Shown: positions 1 through 7,239 of the stretch, piece by piece
Layout of the letters: each line of letters begins with the position of its first letter
Position numbering within the stretch: position 1 is the first letter of the stretch
NCBI GenBank assembly: GCA_934525735.1
Contig: CAKSZM010000032.1
Coordinates: 1 to 17,985, forward strand
Reading direction: 5' to 3'
DNA length: 17,985 nt
From: an uncultured Faecalibacterium sp.
GTDB lineage: Bacteria; Bacillota; Clostridia; Oscillospirales; Ruminococcaceae
The notes under the pieces: model-generated
What the model saw: the letters and a program-made list of their open reading frames with translations, nothing else
What the model was told of the DNA's origin: nothing
Databases searched by the model: none
Made by a program: the position numbers and the translations under genes

Positions 1-1115
1 AGAGACTTGTCGGCGTAGACGAACTTATCAAAGGGCCACTTCGGGTACTTGACCACGATGTAGTCCAGTGCCGGCTCGAAGCAGGCGCAGGTCTTGCCGG
101 TGACGTCGTTGGTGATCTCGTCCAGCGTGTAGCCGATGGCGATCTTGGTCGCCACCTTGGCGATGGGGTAACCGGTGGCCTTGGAAGCCAGGGCGGAAGA
201 GCGGGACACACGGGGGTTGACCTCGATGACCGCATAGTCAAAGCTGTCCGGCTTGAGGGCGAACTGGCAGTTGCAGCCGCCTTCGATGCCCAGCTCAGTG
301 ATGATGTCCAGGGCCGCGGTGCGCAGCATCTGGTATTCGTGGTCGGTCAGGGTCTGGGAGGGAGCCACGACCACCGAGTCGCCGGTGTGGATGCCCACGG
401 GGTCGAGGTTTTCCATGTTACAGACGGTGATCACGTTGCCCTTGTGGTCGCGCATGACCTCGTACTCGATCTCTTTCCAGCCGGCGATGCACTTTTCCAC
501 CAGGATCTGATGGATGGGGGAAAGACGCAGGCCGTTGGTGCCGATCTCAATGAGCTTTTCGCGGGTCTCGCAGATACCGCCGCCGGTGCCGCCCATGGTA
601 AAGGCCGGGCGCACGATGACCGGGTAGCCGATGCGGTCGGCGCAGGCCAGCGCGTCCTGCAAAGTCTCCACGACCTCCGAGGGGATGATGGGCTGGTGCA
701 GCTTTTCCATCGTCTCCTTGAACAGCTCGCGGTCCTCGGCGCGGTCGATGGTCTCCGGCTTGCAGGCCAGCAGGCGGATGCCGGTGCGGTCCAGATAACC
801 GGAACGGGCCAGCTCCATGGACAGGTTCAGGCCCATCTGGCCGCCGAGGTTCGGCAGCACAGAGTCGGGCTTTTCGATGTCCAGAATGCGCTCCACGACC
901 TCGAGGGTCATGGGCTCGATGTAAACATGGTCGGCCACGTCCGGGTCGGTCATGATGGTAGCGGGGTTGGAGTTGAGCAGAACGGTCTCAATGCCCTCTG
1001 CTTTCAGGGCGCGGCATGCCTGAGTACCGGAGTAGTCAAACTCCGCAGCCTGACCGATGATGATGGGGCCGGAGCCAATGACCAGCACTTTCTTGATTCT
1101 GGGATCCTTCGGCAT
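1..1115 (-). CDS. carB: Carbamoyl-phosphate synthase large subunit, N-terminal part (cut by window edge)
   Basis: The large subunit makes carbamoyl phosphate from bicarbonate, two ATP and the ammonia passed on by CarA, feeding pyrimidine and arginine synthesis in the cytoplasm. Translating the minus strand from the ATG at 1115-1113 gives [20 protein letters not shown], the classic CarB N-terminus, followed by [29 protein letters not shown] and [11 protein letters not shown]. The first ATP-grasp domain is visible ([39 protein letters not shown]). About 371 codons are present of roughly 1,060-1,080 usual for the family, and the remainder lies beyond position 1. The start lies one base after the carA stop (TGAAATG) with AGGAGGCACGCTGAA before it, so translation is probably coupled. 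It is the last visible gene of the pyrE-carA-carB unit. Identity is very sure. Confidence 0.97.
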   Translation of the reverse strand, partial: MPKDPRIKKVLVIGSGPIIIGQAAEFDYSGTQACRALKAEGIETVLLNSNPATIMTDPDVADHVYIEPMTLEVVERILDIEKPDSVLPNLGGQMGLNLSMELARSGYLDRTGIRLLACKPETIDRAEDRELFKETMEKLHQPIIPSEVVETLQDALACADRIGYPVIVRPAFTMGGTGGGICETREKLIEIGTNGLRLSPIHQILVEKCIAGWKEIEYEVMRDHKGNVITVCNMENLDPVGIHTGDSVVVAPSQTLTDHEYQMLRTAALDIITELGIEGGCNCQFALKPDSFDYAVIEVNPRVSRSSALASKATGYPIAKVATKIAIGYTLDEITNDVTGKTCACFEPALDYIVVKYPKWPFDKFVYADKS

Positions 1116-1116
1116 T

Positions 1117-2223
1117 TCAGCGTGCCTCCTTTGCTGCTTTGACGTTCTTCAGGAAGCGGTCGAACAGGAACTCGGTATCCTTGGGGCCGCCGTTTGCTTC
1201 CGGGTGGAACTGCACGGTAAAGCAGTTCCACTTCTTGTACTTGATGCCCTCGCAGGTGCCGTCGTTGGCGTTCACCTGTGCCACCTCGCCCATCTCGGCG
1301 GGCAGCTCCTCACCCACGACCGCATAGCCGTGGTTCTGGCTGGTGATGAAGGTGCGGCCGGACTCGAAGTCGGTGACGGGCTGGTTGGCGCCGCGGTGGC
1401 CGTACTTGAGCTTCATGGTCTTGGCACCGGCAGCCAGAGCAGACAGCTGGTGGCCCAGACAGATGCCGAAGGTGGGGATGCCCAGTTCAAAGATCTGCTT
1501 CAGGTTCTCGATGACCTCCACCGGCTCGGCGGGGTCGCCGGGGCCGTTGGACAGCATGATGCCGTCCGGGGCAAGGGCCTTGATTTCTTCTGCCGTTGCA
1601 AAGGCGGGCATAACCGTGACCTTGCAGCCGCGCTTGACAAGGCACCGCACGATGTTGCGCTTGCAGCCGTAGTGCATCAGCACGATGTGGGTCTCGCCCT
1701 GCGGGTTGAACACCTCGGGCTTTTCGCAGGTGACATTCTTGACGGCATCCGTCACAGCATAGGCGCGGATCTGTGCCAGCAGTTCTTCCGTCTGTGCCTT
1801 GTTGGCCGGGTCAGCGGGGTCAAATGTGGTCAGGATCGCACCGTTCATAACGCCGCTTTCCCGGATGATGCGGGTCAGGTGGCGGGTATCGATGCCCTCG
1901 ATGCCGATGGTATTGTTCTTTTTCAGGAAGCTGTCCAGCGTTTCCTCGCAGCGCCAGTTGGAGGGGGTGGTGCAGGCTTCGCGGACGATATAGCCCTTGG
2001 CCCAGATCTTGTCCGACTCCATATCGTCCTTGTTCATGCCATAGTTGCCGATGAGGGGGTAAGTCTGGGTGATGATCTGGCCGTAGTAGCTGGGGTCGGT
2101 CAGGGTTTCCTGAAAGCCGACCATGCCGGTGGCGAACACCACTTCGCCCACGGTCACGCCCTCAGCGCCCACCGACTGCCCGGCAAAGACCATGCCGTTT
2201 GCCAAAAGAAGATATGCGTTCAT
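1117..2223 (-). CDS. carA: Carbamoyl-phosphate synthase small subunit (glutamine amidotransferase)
   Basis: CarA hydrolyses glutamine and channels ammonia to CarB. The 368-residue product has the expected length. The N-terminal domain begins [15 protein letters not shown] and includes the family block [20 protein letters not shown]. The C-terminal class I glutamine amidotransferase domain shows LSNGPGDP (residues 225-231), the nucleophile in [10 protein letters not shown] (Cys255), and the catalytic His340 and Glu342 in QFHPEA. The frame stays open upstream to 2520, but that extension overlaps pyrE and has no family similarity. The ATG at 2223-2221 matches the family N-terminus and lies 20 bases after the pyrE stop. 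It is followed by carB after one base. Placement behind pyrE suggests pyrimidine rather than arginine control, which is inference. Confidence 0.97.
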   Translation of the reverse strand: MNAYLLLANGMVFAGQSVGAEGVTVGEVVFATGMVGFQETLTDPSYYGQIITQTYPLIGNYGMNKDDMESDKIWAKGYIVREACTTPSNWRCEETLDSFLKKNNTIGIEGIDTRHLTRIIRESGVMNGAILTTFDPADPANKAQTEELLAQIRAYAVTDAVKNVTCEKPEVFNPQGETHIVLMHYGCKRNIVRCLVKRGCKVTVMPAFATAEEIKALAPDGIMLSNGPGDPAEPVEVIENLKQIFELGIPTFGICLGHQLSALAAGAKTMKLKYGHRGANQPVTDFESGRTFITSQNHGYAVVGEELPAEMGEVAQVNANDGTCEGIKYKKWNCFTVQFHPEANGGPKDTEFLFDRFLKNVKAAKEAR

Positions 2224-2243
2224 AGTTTTCCTCGTTTCAACCA

Positions 2244-2837
2244 TTACAGGGTCTGCTTTGCTTCCTGCTTCATCTTGCGGCTGCCCAGGTGCACCAGCGG
2301 CAGCTTGCCCTCCTTGCAGATGGGGCACTCTTCCGGGGCGTAGTTGGGCAGGTCCAGCTTGAGGGCGCTGGCCACGATGGGAATGGGCGACGGAGCCTCG
2401 GGCTTGGTGCGGTCCACCACGCAGGTGATGCCCAGGCAGATGCCGCCGTTCTCCTCGATGACCCGCTTGGTCTCCAGAGAGGAGATGCCGGTGGTCACCA
2501 CGTCCTCGGCGATGAGGCACTTTTCACCCGGATGGATGGCAAAGCGCTTCAGGGTCATCACGTTGTCCACGCGCTCGGTGAAGATGGCGCGCTTGCCGGT
2601 CTGGCGGGCCAGCTCGTAAGCGTAGACGATGCCGCCCATGGCAGGGCCGACGATGACGTCCACATCCATCTCCTTGATCTTATCGGCCACGGCCTTCATG
2701 ACCTCGGCGCAGCGGTCGGGGTACTGCTGCAGATAAGCCATCTGGCAGTATGCGCTGGAATGGCGGCCGGAGGACAGCAGGAAGTGGCCTTCCAGGAATG
2801 CGTCACAGCTCTTCAGGATCTCAAGTGCTTCACTCAT
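2244..2837 (-). CDS. pyrE: Orotate phosphoribosyltransferase
   Basis: PyrE joins orotate to PRPP to give orotidine 5'-monophosphate, the fifth step of UMP synthesis. The 197-residue protein carries the PRPP-binding loop CLIAEDVVTTGISSLE (residues 107-122, acidic pair Glu111-Asp112), the N-terminal FLLSSGRHSSAY block and VGPAMGGIVYAY. The C-terminal YAPEECPICKEG tail is, from memory, typical of the clostridial/thermophile-type PyrE. The start at 2837-2835 (MSEALEIL) has GAGAGGAAG upstream; an upstream in-frame extension to 2897 runs into the promoter and is not used. A 142-bp gap with its own promoter separates it from pyrD, while carA follows after 20 bases. No terminator or PyrR-type stem is visible in its roughly 44-base leader. 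Confidence 0.96.
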   Translation of the reverse strand: MSEALEILKSCDAFLEGHFLLSSGRHSSAYCQMAYLQQYPDRCAEVMKAVADKIKEMDVDVIVGPAMGGIVYAYELARQTGKRAIFTERVDNVMTLKRFAIHPGEKCLIAEDVVTTGISSLETKRVIEENGGICLGITCVVDRTKPEAPSPIPIVASALKLDLPNYAPEECPICKEGKLPLVHLGSRKMKQEAKQTL

Positions 2838-2887
2838 TGTACTTCTTCCTCTCTTTTCAAACGGTTTGTATACTTCATTTGGATGGT

Positions 2888-2916
2888 ATTGTACCACGCT
2901 TTTGCAGCAATTGCAA
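2888..2916 (-). promoter_or_regulatory. Promoter of pyrE-carA-carB
   Basis: On the minus strand TTGCAA (2916-2911), a 17-base spacer and TACAAT (2893-2888) form a sigma-A type promoter, with TGG just before the -10 (extended -10). Transcription would start near 2881, leaving a leader of about 44 bases before the pyrE ATG. It lies in the only sizeable gap inside the pyr cluster, so pyrE-carAB can be expressed independently of pyrCFKD. Confidence 0.6.
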
Positions 2917-2918
2917 AT

Positions 2919-2949
2919 TTATGCGTTGTTTTTATTTTCATGCGCATAA
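2919..2949. repeat. Inverted repeat directly upstream of the pyrE promoter
   Basis: The 7-base arms TTATGCG (2919-2925) and CGCATAA (2943-2949) are perfectly complementary and separated by 17 AT-rich bases. The promoter-proximal arm ends two bases from the -35 hexamer. This could be an operator half-site pair or a weak hairpin after pyrD. No T-run follows on the minus strand, so it is not a clear terminator. Confidence 0.3.
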
Positions 2950-2979
2950 AGAGCATTTTTATCGGTATATCAATCTGGT

Positions 2980-3906
2980 TTAATCAGCATTGCGGGCGCA
3001 GCCGCGGATCTCGTCCAGCGTTTTCACGCCGTTTTTGTCCATCCATGCGGCCATCTCGTCGGCAATGGTCTCCATGGCGCGGGGATTCGCAAAGTTTGCC
3101 GCGCCCACCTGCACCGCCGCGGCGCCTGCCATGATGAACTCCAGTGCGTCACGGCCGGTGGCAATGCCGCCCAGACCCACCACCGGGATATTCACAGCGC
3201 CCACAGCCTGCCAGACCATGCGCAGGGCGATGGGGCGCACCGCCGGGCCGGACAGACCCGCAAAGATGTTGTTGAACACCGGGCGGCGCTTTTCCAGATC
3301 AATGGCGCAGGCCTGGAAGGTGTTGGTCAGGCTGATGGCATCCGCACCGGCTGCCTCCACTGCCCTGCACATCTCGGGGATGTTCTCGGCCTGCGGGCTG
3401 AGCTTGACCATCAGAGGCTTTTTGCAGGCGTCGCGCACCATGCGCACCACCGCACCGGCGGCCTCGGCCTTGACGCCGTAGGCCATGCCGCCCACCTTGA
3501 CATTGGGGCAGGAGATGTTCAGCTCCACGATGTCCACAGCACTGTCGCTCAGCATGGCCGCGCCTTCCACATACTCTTCCTCGCTGTGGCCGCCGAGGTT
3601 GGCGATGGCCACCGTGCCGTATTTCTGTTTCAGCTCCAGCATTTCCGGCAGCTCCACATCGATGAAGTGCTGCACGCCGGGGTTCTGCAGGCCGATGCTG
3701 TTGATGAGGCCGGAAGGGGTCTCCCACAGGCGCTCGCCCTTGTTGCCGTACTGGCCGTGCAGGGTCAGGCCTTTGCCCGAGATGCCGCCGATTTTGGTAA
3801 AGTCGGCCAGTTCCTCGTACTCCACACCGTAGCCCACAGTACCGGACGCACCGATGACCGGGCTGTTCATGGCAAAGCCAAGCAGGTTCGTTTTCAGGTC
3901 AGCCAT
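2980..3906 (-). CDS. pyrD: Dihydroorotate dehydrogenase B, catalytic (FMN) subunit
   Basis: The class 1B enzyme oxidises dihydroorotate to orotate and passes electrons through PyrK to NAD+. The 308-residue TIM barrel has the class 1 active-site cysteine in ELNISCPNVKVGG (Cys133) rather than the class 2 serine. It also has IGASGTVGYG near the N-terminus and the FMN phosphate-binding VGLGGIATG and AAAVQVGAANF near the C-terminus. Its ATG overlaps the pyrK stop (TGATG at 3908-3904), which supports coupled expression and fits the PyrD2-PyrK2 heterotetramer. The start MADLKTNLLG agrees with family N-termini. It is the last gene before the 142-bp gap and the separate pyrE promoter. Identity and subclass are both well supported because pyrK is adjacent. 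Confidence 0.96.
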   Translation of the reverse strand: MADLKTNLLGFAMNSPVIGASGTVGYGVEYEELADFTKIGGISGKGLTLHGQYGNKGERLWETPSGLINSIGLQNPGVQHFIDVELPEMLELKQKYGTVAIANLGGHSEEEYVEGAAMLSDSAVDIVELNISCPNVKVGGMAYGVKAEAAGAVVRMVRDACKKPLMVKLSPQAENIPEMCRAVEAAGADAISLTNTFQACAIDLEKRRPVFNNIFAGLSGPAVRPIALRMVWQAVGAVNIPVVGLGGIATGRDALEFIMAGAAAVQVGAANFANPRAMETIADEMAAWMDKNGVKTLDEIRGCARNAD

Positions 3907-4679
3907 CAGAAGAACACCTCCGTCGCATCAAATACCGGGCCATTCTTGCACACGCTCTTGCCCTCGCCGCTCTTCGTCTCGCAGGTGCAGCCAAGGCAGG
4001 CACCGATGCCGCAGGCCATCTTCTTTTCCATGCTCACGAAGCAGGGGGTACCTCTTTCGGCACACCGCCGGGCAGCGTTGCGCATCATCACCGTGGGGCC
4101 GCACACCAGCACCACATCATAGTCTGCCGGGTCGTACAGCTGAGTGACAAAGCCGTGGAAGCCCACCGCGCCGGTGTCGGTGGACACTTTGACGAGATTT
4201 GCGATGGGGCGGTACTCCTCCATGCAGTAGGGTGCATCCCGGAAGCCGAAGAACACGTCCGGCTTGACGCCCGCAGCAGCCAGCTCGCGGGTGAGCTGGA
4301 ACATGGGCGCGGTGCCGATGCCGCCGCCCACGACGGCGATCTTTTTGTACTTGCTCACGATCTCCGGCACGTCAAAGCCGTTGCCCATGGGGCCGGTGAG
4401 CTGGAAGGTATCTTTCTGCTTCAGCTGCGCGATCTTCTCGGTGCCCTCGCCCACCACCTGATACAAAAACTCGATGGTGCTGCTGTCCGGGTTCCAGCGG
4501 TGCACGCTGATGGGCCGGGACAGGAAGGGCGCTTCGTCCGCGCCCCATGCACGCAGGGTAAAGAACTGGCCGGCGTGGGGGGCGTGGTCGCGGTCGGGCC
4601 AGACCACGGTCAGCAGGCGGATGTCCGGTGCAATGACCTCATTGCGCAGGACGGTGGCTTCACAGCAGGCTGCACGCAT
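3906..4679 (-). CDS. pyrK: Dihydroorotate dehydrogenase B, electron-transfer subunit (FAD, 2Fe-2S)
   Basis: PyrK carries FAD and a 2Fe-2S cluster and links PyrD to NAD+. The 257-residue protein has the flavin-binding LSRPISVHRW block (Arg55-Pro-Ile-Ser), the NAD-binding AVVGGGIGTAPMFQL stretch and VLVCGPTVMM. The C-terminal cluster-binding segment is CGIGACLGCTCE, with Cys223, Cys228, Cys231 and a later Cys244. I place the start at the ATG at 4679-4677 because AAGGAGG lies 9 bases upstream. The TTG at 4685 would leave only three bases to the same ribosome binding site. The start overlaps the end of pyrF by 20 bases, and the stop overlaps the pyrD ATG, so three genes in a row are translationally linked. 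Confidence 0.95.
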   Translation of the reverse strand: MRAACCEATVLRNEVIAPDIRLLTVVWPDRDHAPHAGQFFTLRAWGADEAPFLSRPISVHRWNPDSSTIEFLYQVVGEGTEKIAQLKQKDTFQLTGPMGNGFDVPEIVSKYKKIAVVGGGIGTAPMFQLTRELAAAGVKPDVFFGFRDAPYCMEEYRPIANLVKVSTDTGAVGFHGFVTQLYDPADYDVVLVCGPTVMMRNAARRCAERGTPCFVSMEKKMACGIGACLGCTCETKSGEGKSVCKNGPVFDATEVFF

Positions 4680-5526
4680 GGGCAATGGCCTCCTTCATGT
4701 TCACACACTCGTTGTAAGCGGCCTCGTCAAAGGCAACACCCGGCTGCTTTTTGTAAGCCAGCAGGATGCCGCGGCTGGAGTTGACCACGCCGCCGTTGCC
4801 CTTGGTCAGGTACTGGGCGATATCCTCGGCCTTGCCGCCCTGTGCGCCGTAGCCGGGGATGAGGAAGAAGCTGTCCTGATACTTTGCGCGGATCTCAGTG
4901 GCTTCCTCGATGTGGGTGCCGCCGATGACCAGACCGATGGAGGAGTAGCCGTGCTCGCCCATGTAGTCCTTGCCCAGAGCGTTCAGCTTGTCGCCCACCA
5001 GATCGTAGACGTGGCGGCCGTCGGCCAGCTTTTCGTACTCAAAGTCCTTGGCGCCGCCGTTGGAGGTGCGGCACAGCACGAACATGCCCTTGCCCTGCTT
5101 TTCGGCGTAGGGCAGATAAGGACTGATAGAGTCCAGACCCATGTAGGGAGCCAGCGTGACGAAATCGGACTCGAAGTCGCCGGTGAAGTGGCCCATTGCG
5201 TACATTTCAGCAGTCTTGGCGATGTCGCCGCGCTTGATGTCGGCGATGACCGGGATGCCGGCTTCGCGCACAGCCTTCAGGGTGTCGGCGTAGGCCTTCA
5301 TGCCTTCCAGACCCAGCGATTCATAGTAAGCGATCTGCACCTTGTAGCAGCCGGCCACCGCCTTGGTGGCATCGATGAGCTTTTTGTTGAACCGCACGAT
5401 GTTCTCGCCCTTGGTCAGGGTGCTGTCTACAAAATCTGCAGGCAGATAGCTGAAATCGGTATCCAGACCCACGCACACCGGGCCGCGGGCTTCCACTGCT
5501 TCGTAAAGCTTATCCATGTTGGTCAT
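4660..5526 (-). CDS. pyrF: Orotidine 5'-phosphate decarboxylase, type 2 (long form)
   Basis: PyrF decarboxylates OMP to UMP, the last step of the pathway. At 288 residues it belongs to the longer type-2 subfamily rather than the roughly 230-residue E. coli/Bacillus type. Visible hallmarks are CVGLDTDFSYLP near the N-terminus, FNKKLIDAT, YYESLGLEGM and the catalytic array in IADIKRGDIAKTA (Asp96, Lys98, Asp101). The C-terminal part has VNSSRGILLAY. The ATG at 5526-5524 is preceded by AGGAGG with 9 bases spacing. The open frame continues upstream into pyrC but without a usable start signal. A small inverted repeat (5570-5582) lies in the 67-base gap to pyrC. Confidence 0.95.
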   Translation of the reverse strand: MTNMDKLYEAVEARGPVCVGLDTDFSYLPADFVDSTLTKGENIVRFNKKLIDATKAVAGCYKVQIAYYESLGLEGMKAYADTLKAVREAGIPVIADIKRGDIAKTAEMYAMGHFTGDFESDFVTLAPYMGLDSISPYLPYAEKQGKGMFVLCRTSNGGAKDFEYEKLADGRHVYDLVGDKLNALGKDYMGEHGYSSIGLVIGGTHIEEATEIRAKYQDSFFLIPGYGAQGGKAEDIAQYLTKGNGGVVNSSRGILLAYKKQPGVAFDEAAYNECVNMKEAIAHACSLL

Positions 5527-5569
5527 ATCGGGTATCCTCCTGTATGTTCTCTCTTTATATGTATAGGCG

Positions 5570-5582
5570 TCCCCTCTGGGGA
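5570..5582 (-). repeat. Short GC-rich inverted repeat between pyrC and pyrF
   Basis: TCCCC-AGA-GGGGA on the minus strand can form a 5-bp stem with a 3-base loop, 44 bases upstream of the pyrF start. No T-run follows, so it is not a terminator. It could shape mRNA processing or be incidental. Confidence 0.25.
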
Positions 5583-5593
5583 AGGCTTTTTTC

Positions 5594-6781
5594 TCACTCT
5601 GCCTGATAGGTGAGCTTACCGCCCTTGATGGTGGCACACACTTTGCCGTACAGCTGGGCGCCATCAAAGGGGGTGTTGTGGGATTTGGAGTGCAGCTTGT
5701 CCTTGTCCACGGTATAGGGCGTGTCCAGGTCCACCAGCACAAAGTCGGCGTCATAGCCCGGTTCCAGCTGACCCTTGGCAAGGCCCAGAATTTCCGCCGG
5801 GCGTGTGCTCATCAGGTGCACCAGCACTTCCAGCGGCAGGTTTTCCTGCTTGCAGAGCTTCGTGTAGCAAACGCCGAAAGCCGTCTCGCTGCCCACCATG
5901 CCGGCCATGCCCTTGAGCTTGTCCTCTTCAGAGTGGGGCGCGTGGTCGGTGGCAATGGCGTCCACGATGCCGGTGCGGATGCCGTCCACCAGCGCCTGCA
6001 CATCATCGGCGGTGCGGATGGGCGGGTTGACACGGTAATCGCACACATCGTTGGTGAACCACAGGTGATGCGGCGTCACCTCGCAGGTGACCGGCGCACC
6101 GCGCAGCTTTGCCATCTGGATGGCATCCAGCGCACCCCGGGTGGACACATGGCACATGTGCAGGCGGGTCTGGTAGTATTCGCTCAGCCAGCAGTTGCGC
6201 ACTGTCTCGATGTCCTCGGCCAGGCGGTAGTCCCACGGGCTGATCTCCATATCCTCGGCGTGGCTCATCACGGTGATGTCCTTCTGGGTGCAGATGGCGA
6301 ACGCCCGTGCCATGGTAGCGTTGTCCTGCACGCCGTGGCCGTCCTCGGTGATGAACTTCACACTGGCAGGCAGGTTCTTCAGGTGGTCGATGCTTTTTCC
6401 GTCAAAGTTCTCGGTAATGGAAACGGTCTGATTCACATCGCACAGGCCCACTTCGGCGGCCTTCTGCTCCACCATGAACGCCTGTGCTGCCGACGAGCAG
6501 ACCGGCTTTGTGTTGGGCATCAGGTTCACGAAGGTGTAGCCGCCGGCGGCTGCGGCGCGGCTGCCGGTCTCGATATCTTCCTTATACTCAAAGCCCGGGG
6601 TGCGCCAGTGGCAGTGCAGATCCACAAATGCAGGCAGCACGGTCAGCCCTCCGGCATCGATGACCGTTTCATTCTCTGCGGCCAGAGCTTCCAGCTCCTG
6701 CCCCACGGCGGCGATCTTGCCGTCCTTTACAAATATCTCAAGCGGTCTCCCCTCGGTGTTCACGGCGTTTACAAGCAGCAT
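5594..6781 (-). CDS. pyrC: Dihydroorotase (class I)
   Basis: PyrC cyclises N-carbamoyl-aspartate to dihydroorotate. The 395-residue amidohydrolase shows DLHCHWRTPG (metal ligands His56 and His58), VNLMPNTKP, TEDGHG (Asp147, at the position where bacterial class I enzymes use Asp in place of a carboxylated lysine), SHAED (His174), MCHVSTRG (His211) and AIATDHAPHS (Asp279). It is slightly shorter than the 420-430 residues common in the family, mainly through compact loops; no motif is missing. The ATG at 6781-6779 follows AGGAGG by 8 bases. It is the first structural gene after the leader at 6835-6956 and is therefore the first gene subject to the attenuator. The stop lies 67 bases before pyrF. 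Confidence 0.95.
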   Translation of the reverse strand: MLLVNAVNTEGRPLEIFVKDGKIAAVGQELEALAAENETVIDAGGLTVLPAFVDLHCHWRTPGFEYKEDIETGSRAAAAGGYTFVNLMPNTKPVCSSAAQAFMVEQKAAEVGLCDVNQTVSITENFDGKSIDHLKNLPASVKFITEDGHGVQDNATMARAFAICTQKDITVMSHAEDMEISPWDYRLAEDIETVRNCWLSEYYQTRLHMCHVSTRGALDAIQMAKLRGAPVTCEVTPHHLWFTNDVCDYRVNPPIRTADDVQALVDGIRTGIVDAIATDHAPHSEEDKLKGMAGMVGSETAFGVCYTKLCKQENLPLEVLVHLMSTRPAEILGLAKGQLEPGYDADFVLVDLDTPYTVDKDKLHSKSHNTPFDGAQLYGKVCATIKGGKLTYQAE

Positions 6782-6799
6782 CGCAGTCCCCTCCTGATC

Positions 6800-6811
6800 G
6801 TATACGGTTTG
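6800..6811 (-). promoter_or_regulatory. GTATAC/GGTTTG motif in pyrC leader, related to one in pyrE leader
   Basis: On the plus strand GTATAC is followed directly by GGTTTG, about 19-30 bases upstream of the pyrC ATG. The pyrE leader has ACGGTTTGTATAC at 2861-2873, about 24-36 bases upstream of its ATG: the same two blocks in the opposite order. A shared protein or RNA site is possible, but the lengths are short enough for coincidence. Confidence 0.2.
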
Positions 6812-6834
6812 CAGCGTTTTTTCGGTTTACGGGC

Positions 6835-6867
6835 AAAAAAAAACTTTTCCCCGCAAAGGGAAAAGTT
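6835..6867 (-). terminator. Intrinsic terminator (attenuator) in the pyr leader
   Basis: The minus strand reads AACTTTTCCC, a 6-base loop (TTTGCG), then GGGAAAAGTT and seven further T residues. This is a perfect 10-bp stem with a U-run, placed 54 bases before the pyrC start codon. It lies inside the transcription unit, so it must act as an attenuator rather than an end-of-operon terminator. The stop codon of the leader peptide touches the base of the stem (6867). Confidence 0.85.
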
Positions 6868-6956
6868 CAGTTCACAAAAAAAGGAAACAACGAATCCACG
6901 GCAAAAGCGGCCGTGAACTGGTTTTTCAGTTTGAGGCTCATCGCACTGCACTGCAT
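6867..6956 (-). CDS. Leader peptide of the pyr operon (29 codons)
   Basis: A small gene with ATG at 6956-6954 and TGA at 6869-6867 lies between the pyr promoter and the attenuator hairpin. It has a good ribosome binding site (AAGGAG, about 8 bases before the ATG). The peptide begins MQCSAMSLKLKNQF and ends SLFPFFVN; the phenylalanine-rich end is encoded by the U-rich tract. The layout matches the pyrL leader peptide of E. coli pyrBI, which from memory also has a Pro-Phe-Phe-Phe stretch. The proposed job is to let a ribosome follow RNA polymerase and block the terminator when UTP is low. The peptide itself probably has no function. I see no homology evidence beyond position and design. Confidence 0.65.
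   Translation of the reverse strand: MQCSAMSLKLKNQFTAAFAVDSLFPFFVN
6876..6890 (-). promoter_or_regulatory. U-rich pause tract in pyr leader
   Basis: The transcript contains UUGUUUCCUUUUUUU here, directly before the attenuator stem and within the leader peptide gene. In pyrBI-type control, such a run slows RNA polymerase when UTP is scarce. Confidence 0.5.
6897..6915 (-). promoter_or_regulatory. Candidate pause hairpin in pyr leader
   Basis: CACGGC and GCCGTG form a perfect 6-bp stem around a 7-base loop (CGCTTTT) on the minus strand, six bases upstream of the U-rich tract. A hairpin followed by a U-rich stretch is the configuration of a transcriptional pause site. It is not followed by an immediate T-run and is therefore not a terminator itself. 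Confidence 0.45.
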
Positions 6957-6995
6957 AATGTTGTCTCCTTCTTCCGGTTGTGTTCTTTTCGTATT

Positions 6996-7025
6996 ATTTT
7001 AGCATAGAAACGCGAAATGTGTCAA
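6996..7025 (-). promoter_or_regulatory. Promoter of the pyr operon (pyrCFKD)
   Basis: The minus strand has a perfect TTGACA (7025-7020), an 18-base spacer and TAAAAT (7001-6996), with TGC directly before the -10. Predicted start is near 6989, about 33 bases before the leader peptide ATG and some 120 bases before the attenuator. It is one of the strongest-looking promoters in the window, consistent with a constitutive promoter whose output is set downstream by attenuation. Confidence 0.75.
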
Positions 7026-7150
7026 TGCTTCCCGGCCGAATTTGTTGCAAAAAGGTTTCGCGTTTCTTTACCGGAATTTTAGCTACTCTATCCAAAAGCG
7101 CCTTTTCCTGCCTGACGGCGGGTTAGCCGCGTCAATTCCTACCAGATCGC

Positions 7151-7179
7151 TGTACATTCTCTTCCGGGTGTGCTATTAT
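7151..7179 (+). promoter_or_regulatory. Promoter of cysE
   Basis: TGTACA (7151-7156), a 17-base spacer and TATTAT (7174-7179) with TGC just upstream of the -10. A second TATAAT overlaps at 7177-7182. The leader to the ATG is about 54 bases and has only a 6-bp hairpin (TGCCTG/CAGGCA, 7198-7215). That is too short for a T-box, so no cysteine T-box is present. Confidence 0.5.
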
Positions 7180-7239
7180 AATAAGGTCCGAAAAGTTTGC
7201 CTGTGTTATCAGGCAGGAATCAGGAAAGAGAGGATTCCC

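Noticed and set aside
4680..4685. TTG start for pyrK, two codons upstream of the ATG
   Set aside because: The spacing to AAGGAGG would be three bases; the ATG at 4679 has nine.
6769..6951. A 60-codon frame starting at GTG 6951, overlapping the pyr leader and pyrC start
   Set aside because: It has no properly spaced ribosome binding site, starts in a different frame from the well-placed ATG at 6956, and its lysine/cysteine-rich C-terminal part is just the terminator and pyrC leader read through.
6782..7025. PyrR-binding attenuator
   Set aside because: I looked for the conserved PyrR stem-loop and for antiterminator/anti-antiterminator pairing and saw neither; the leader ORF and U tract explain the region better.
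7183..7239. Cysteine T-box or other riboswitch before cysE
   Set aside because: The leader is only about 54 bases with one 6-bp hairpin; a T-box needs around 200 bases.
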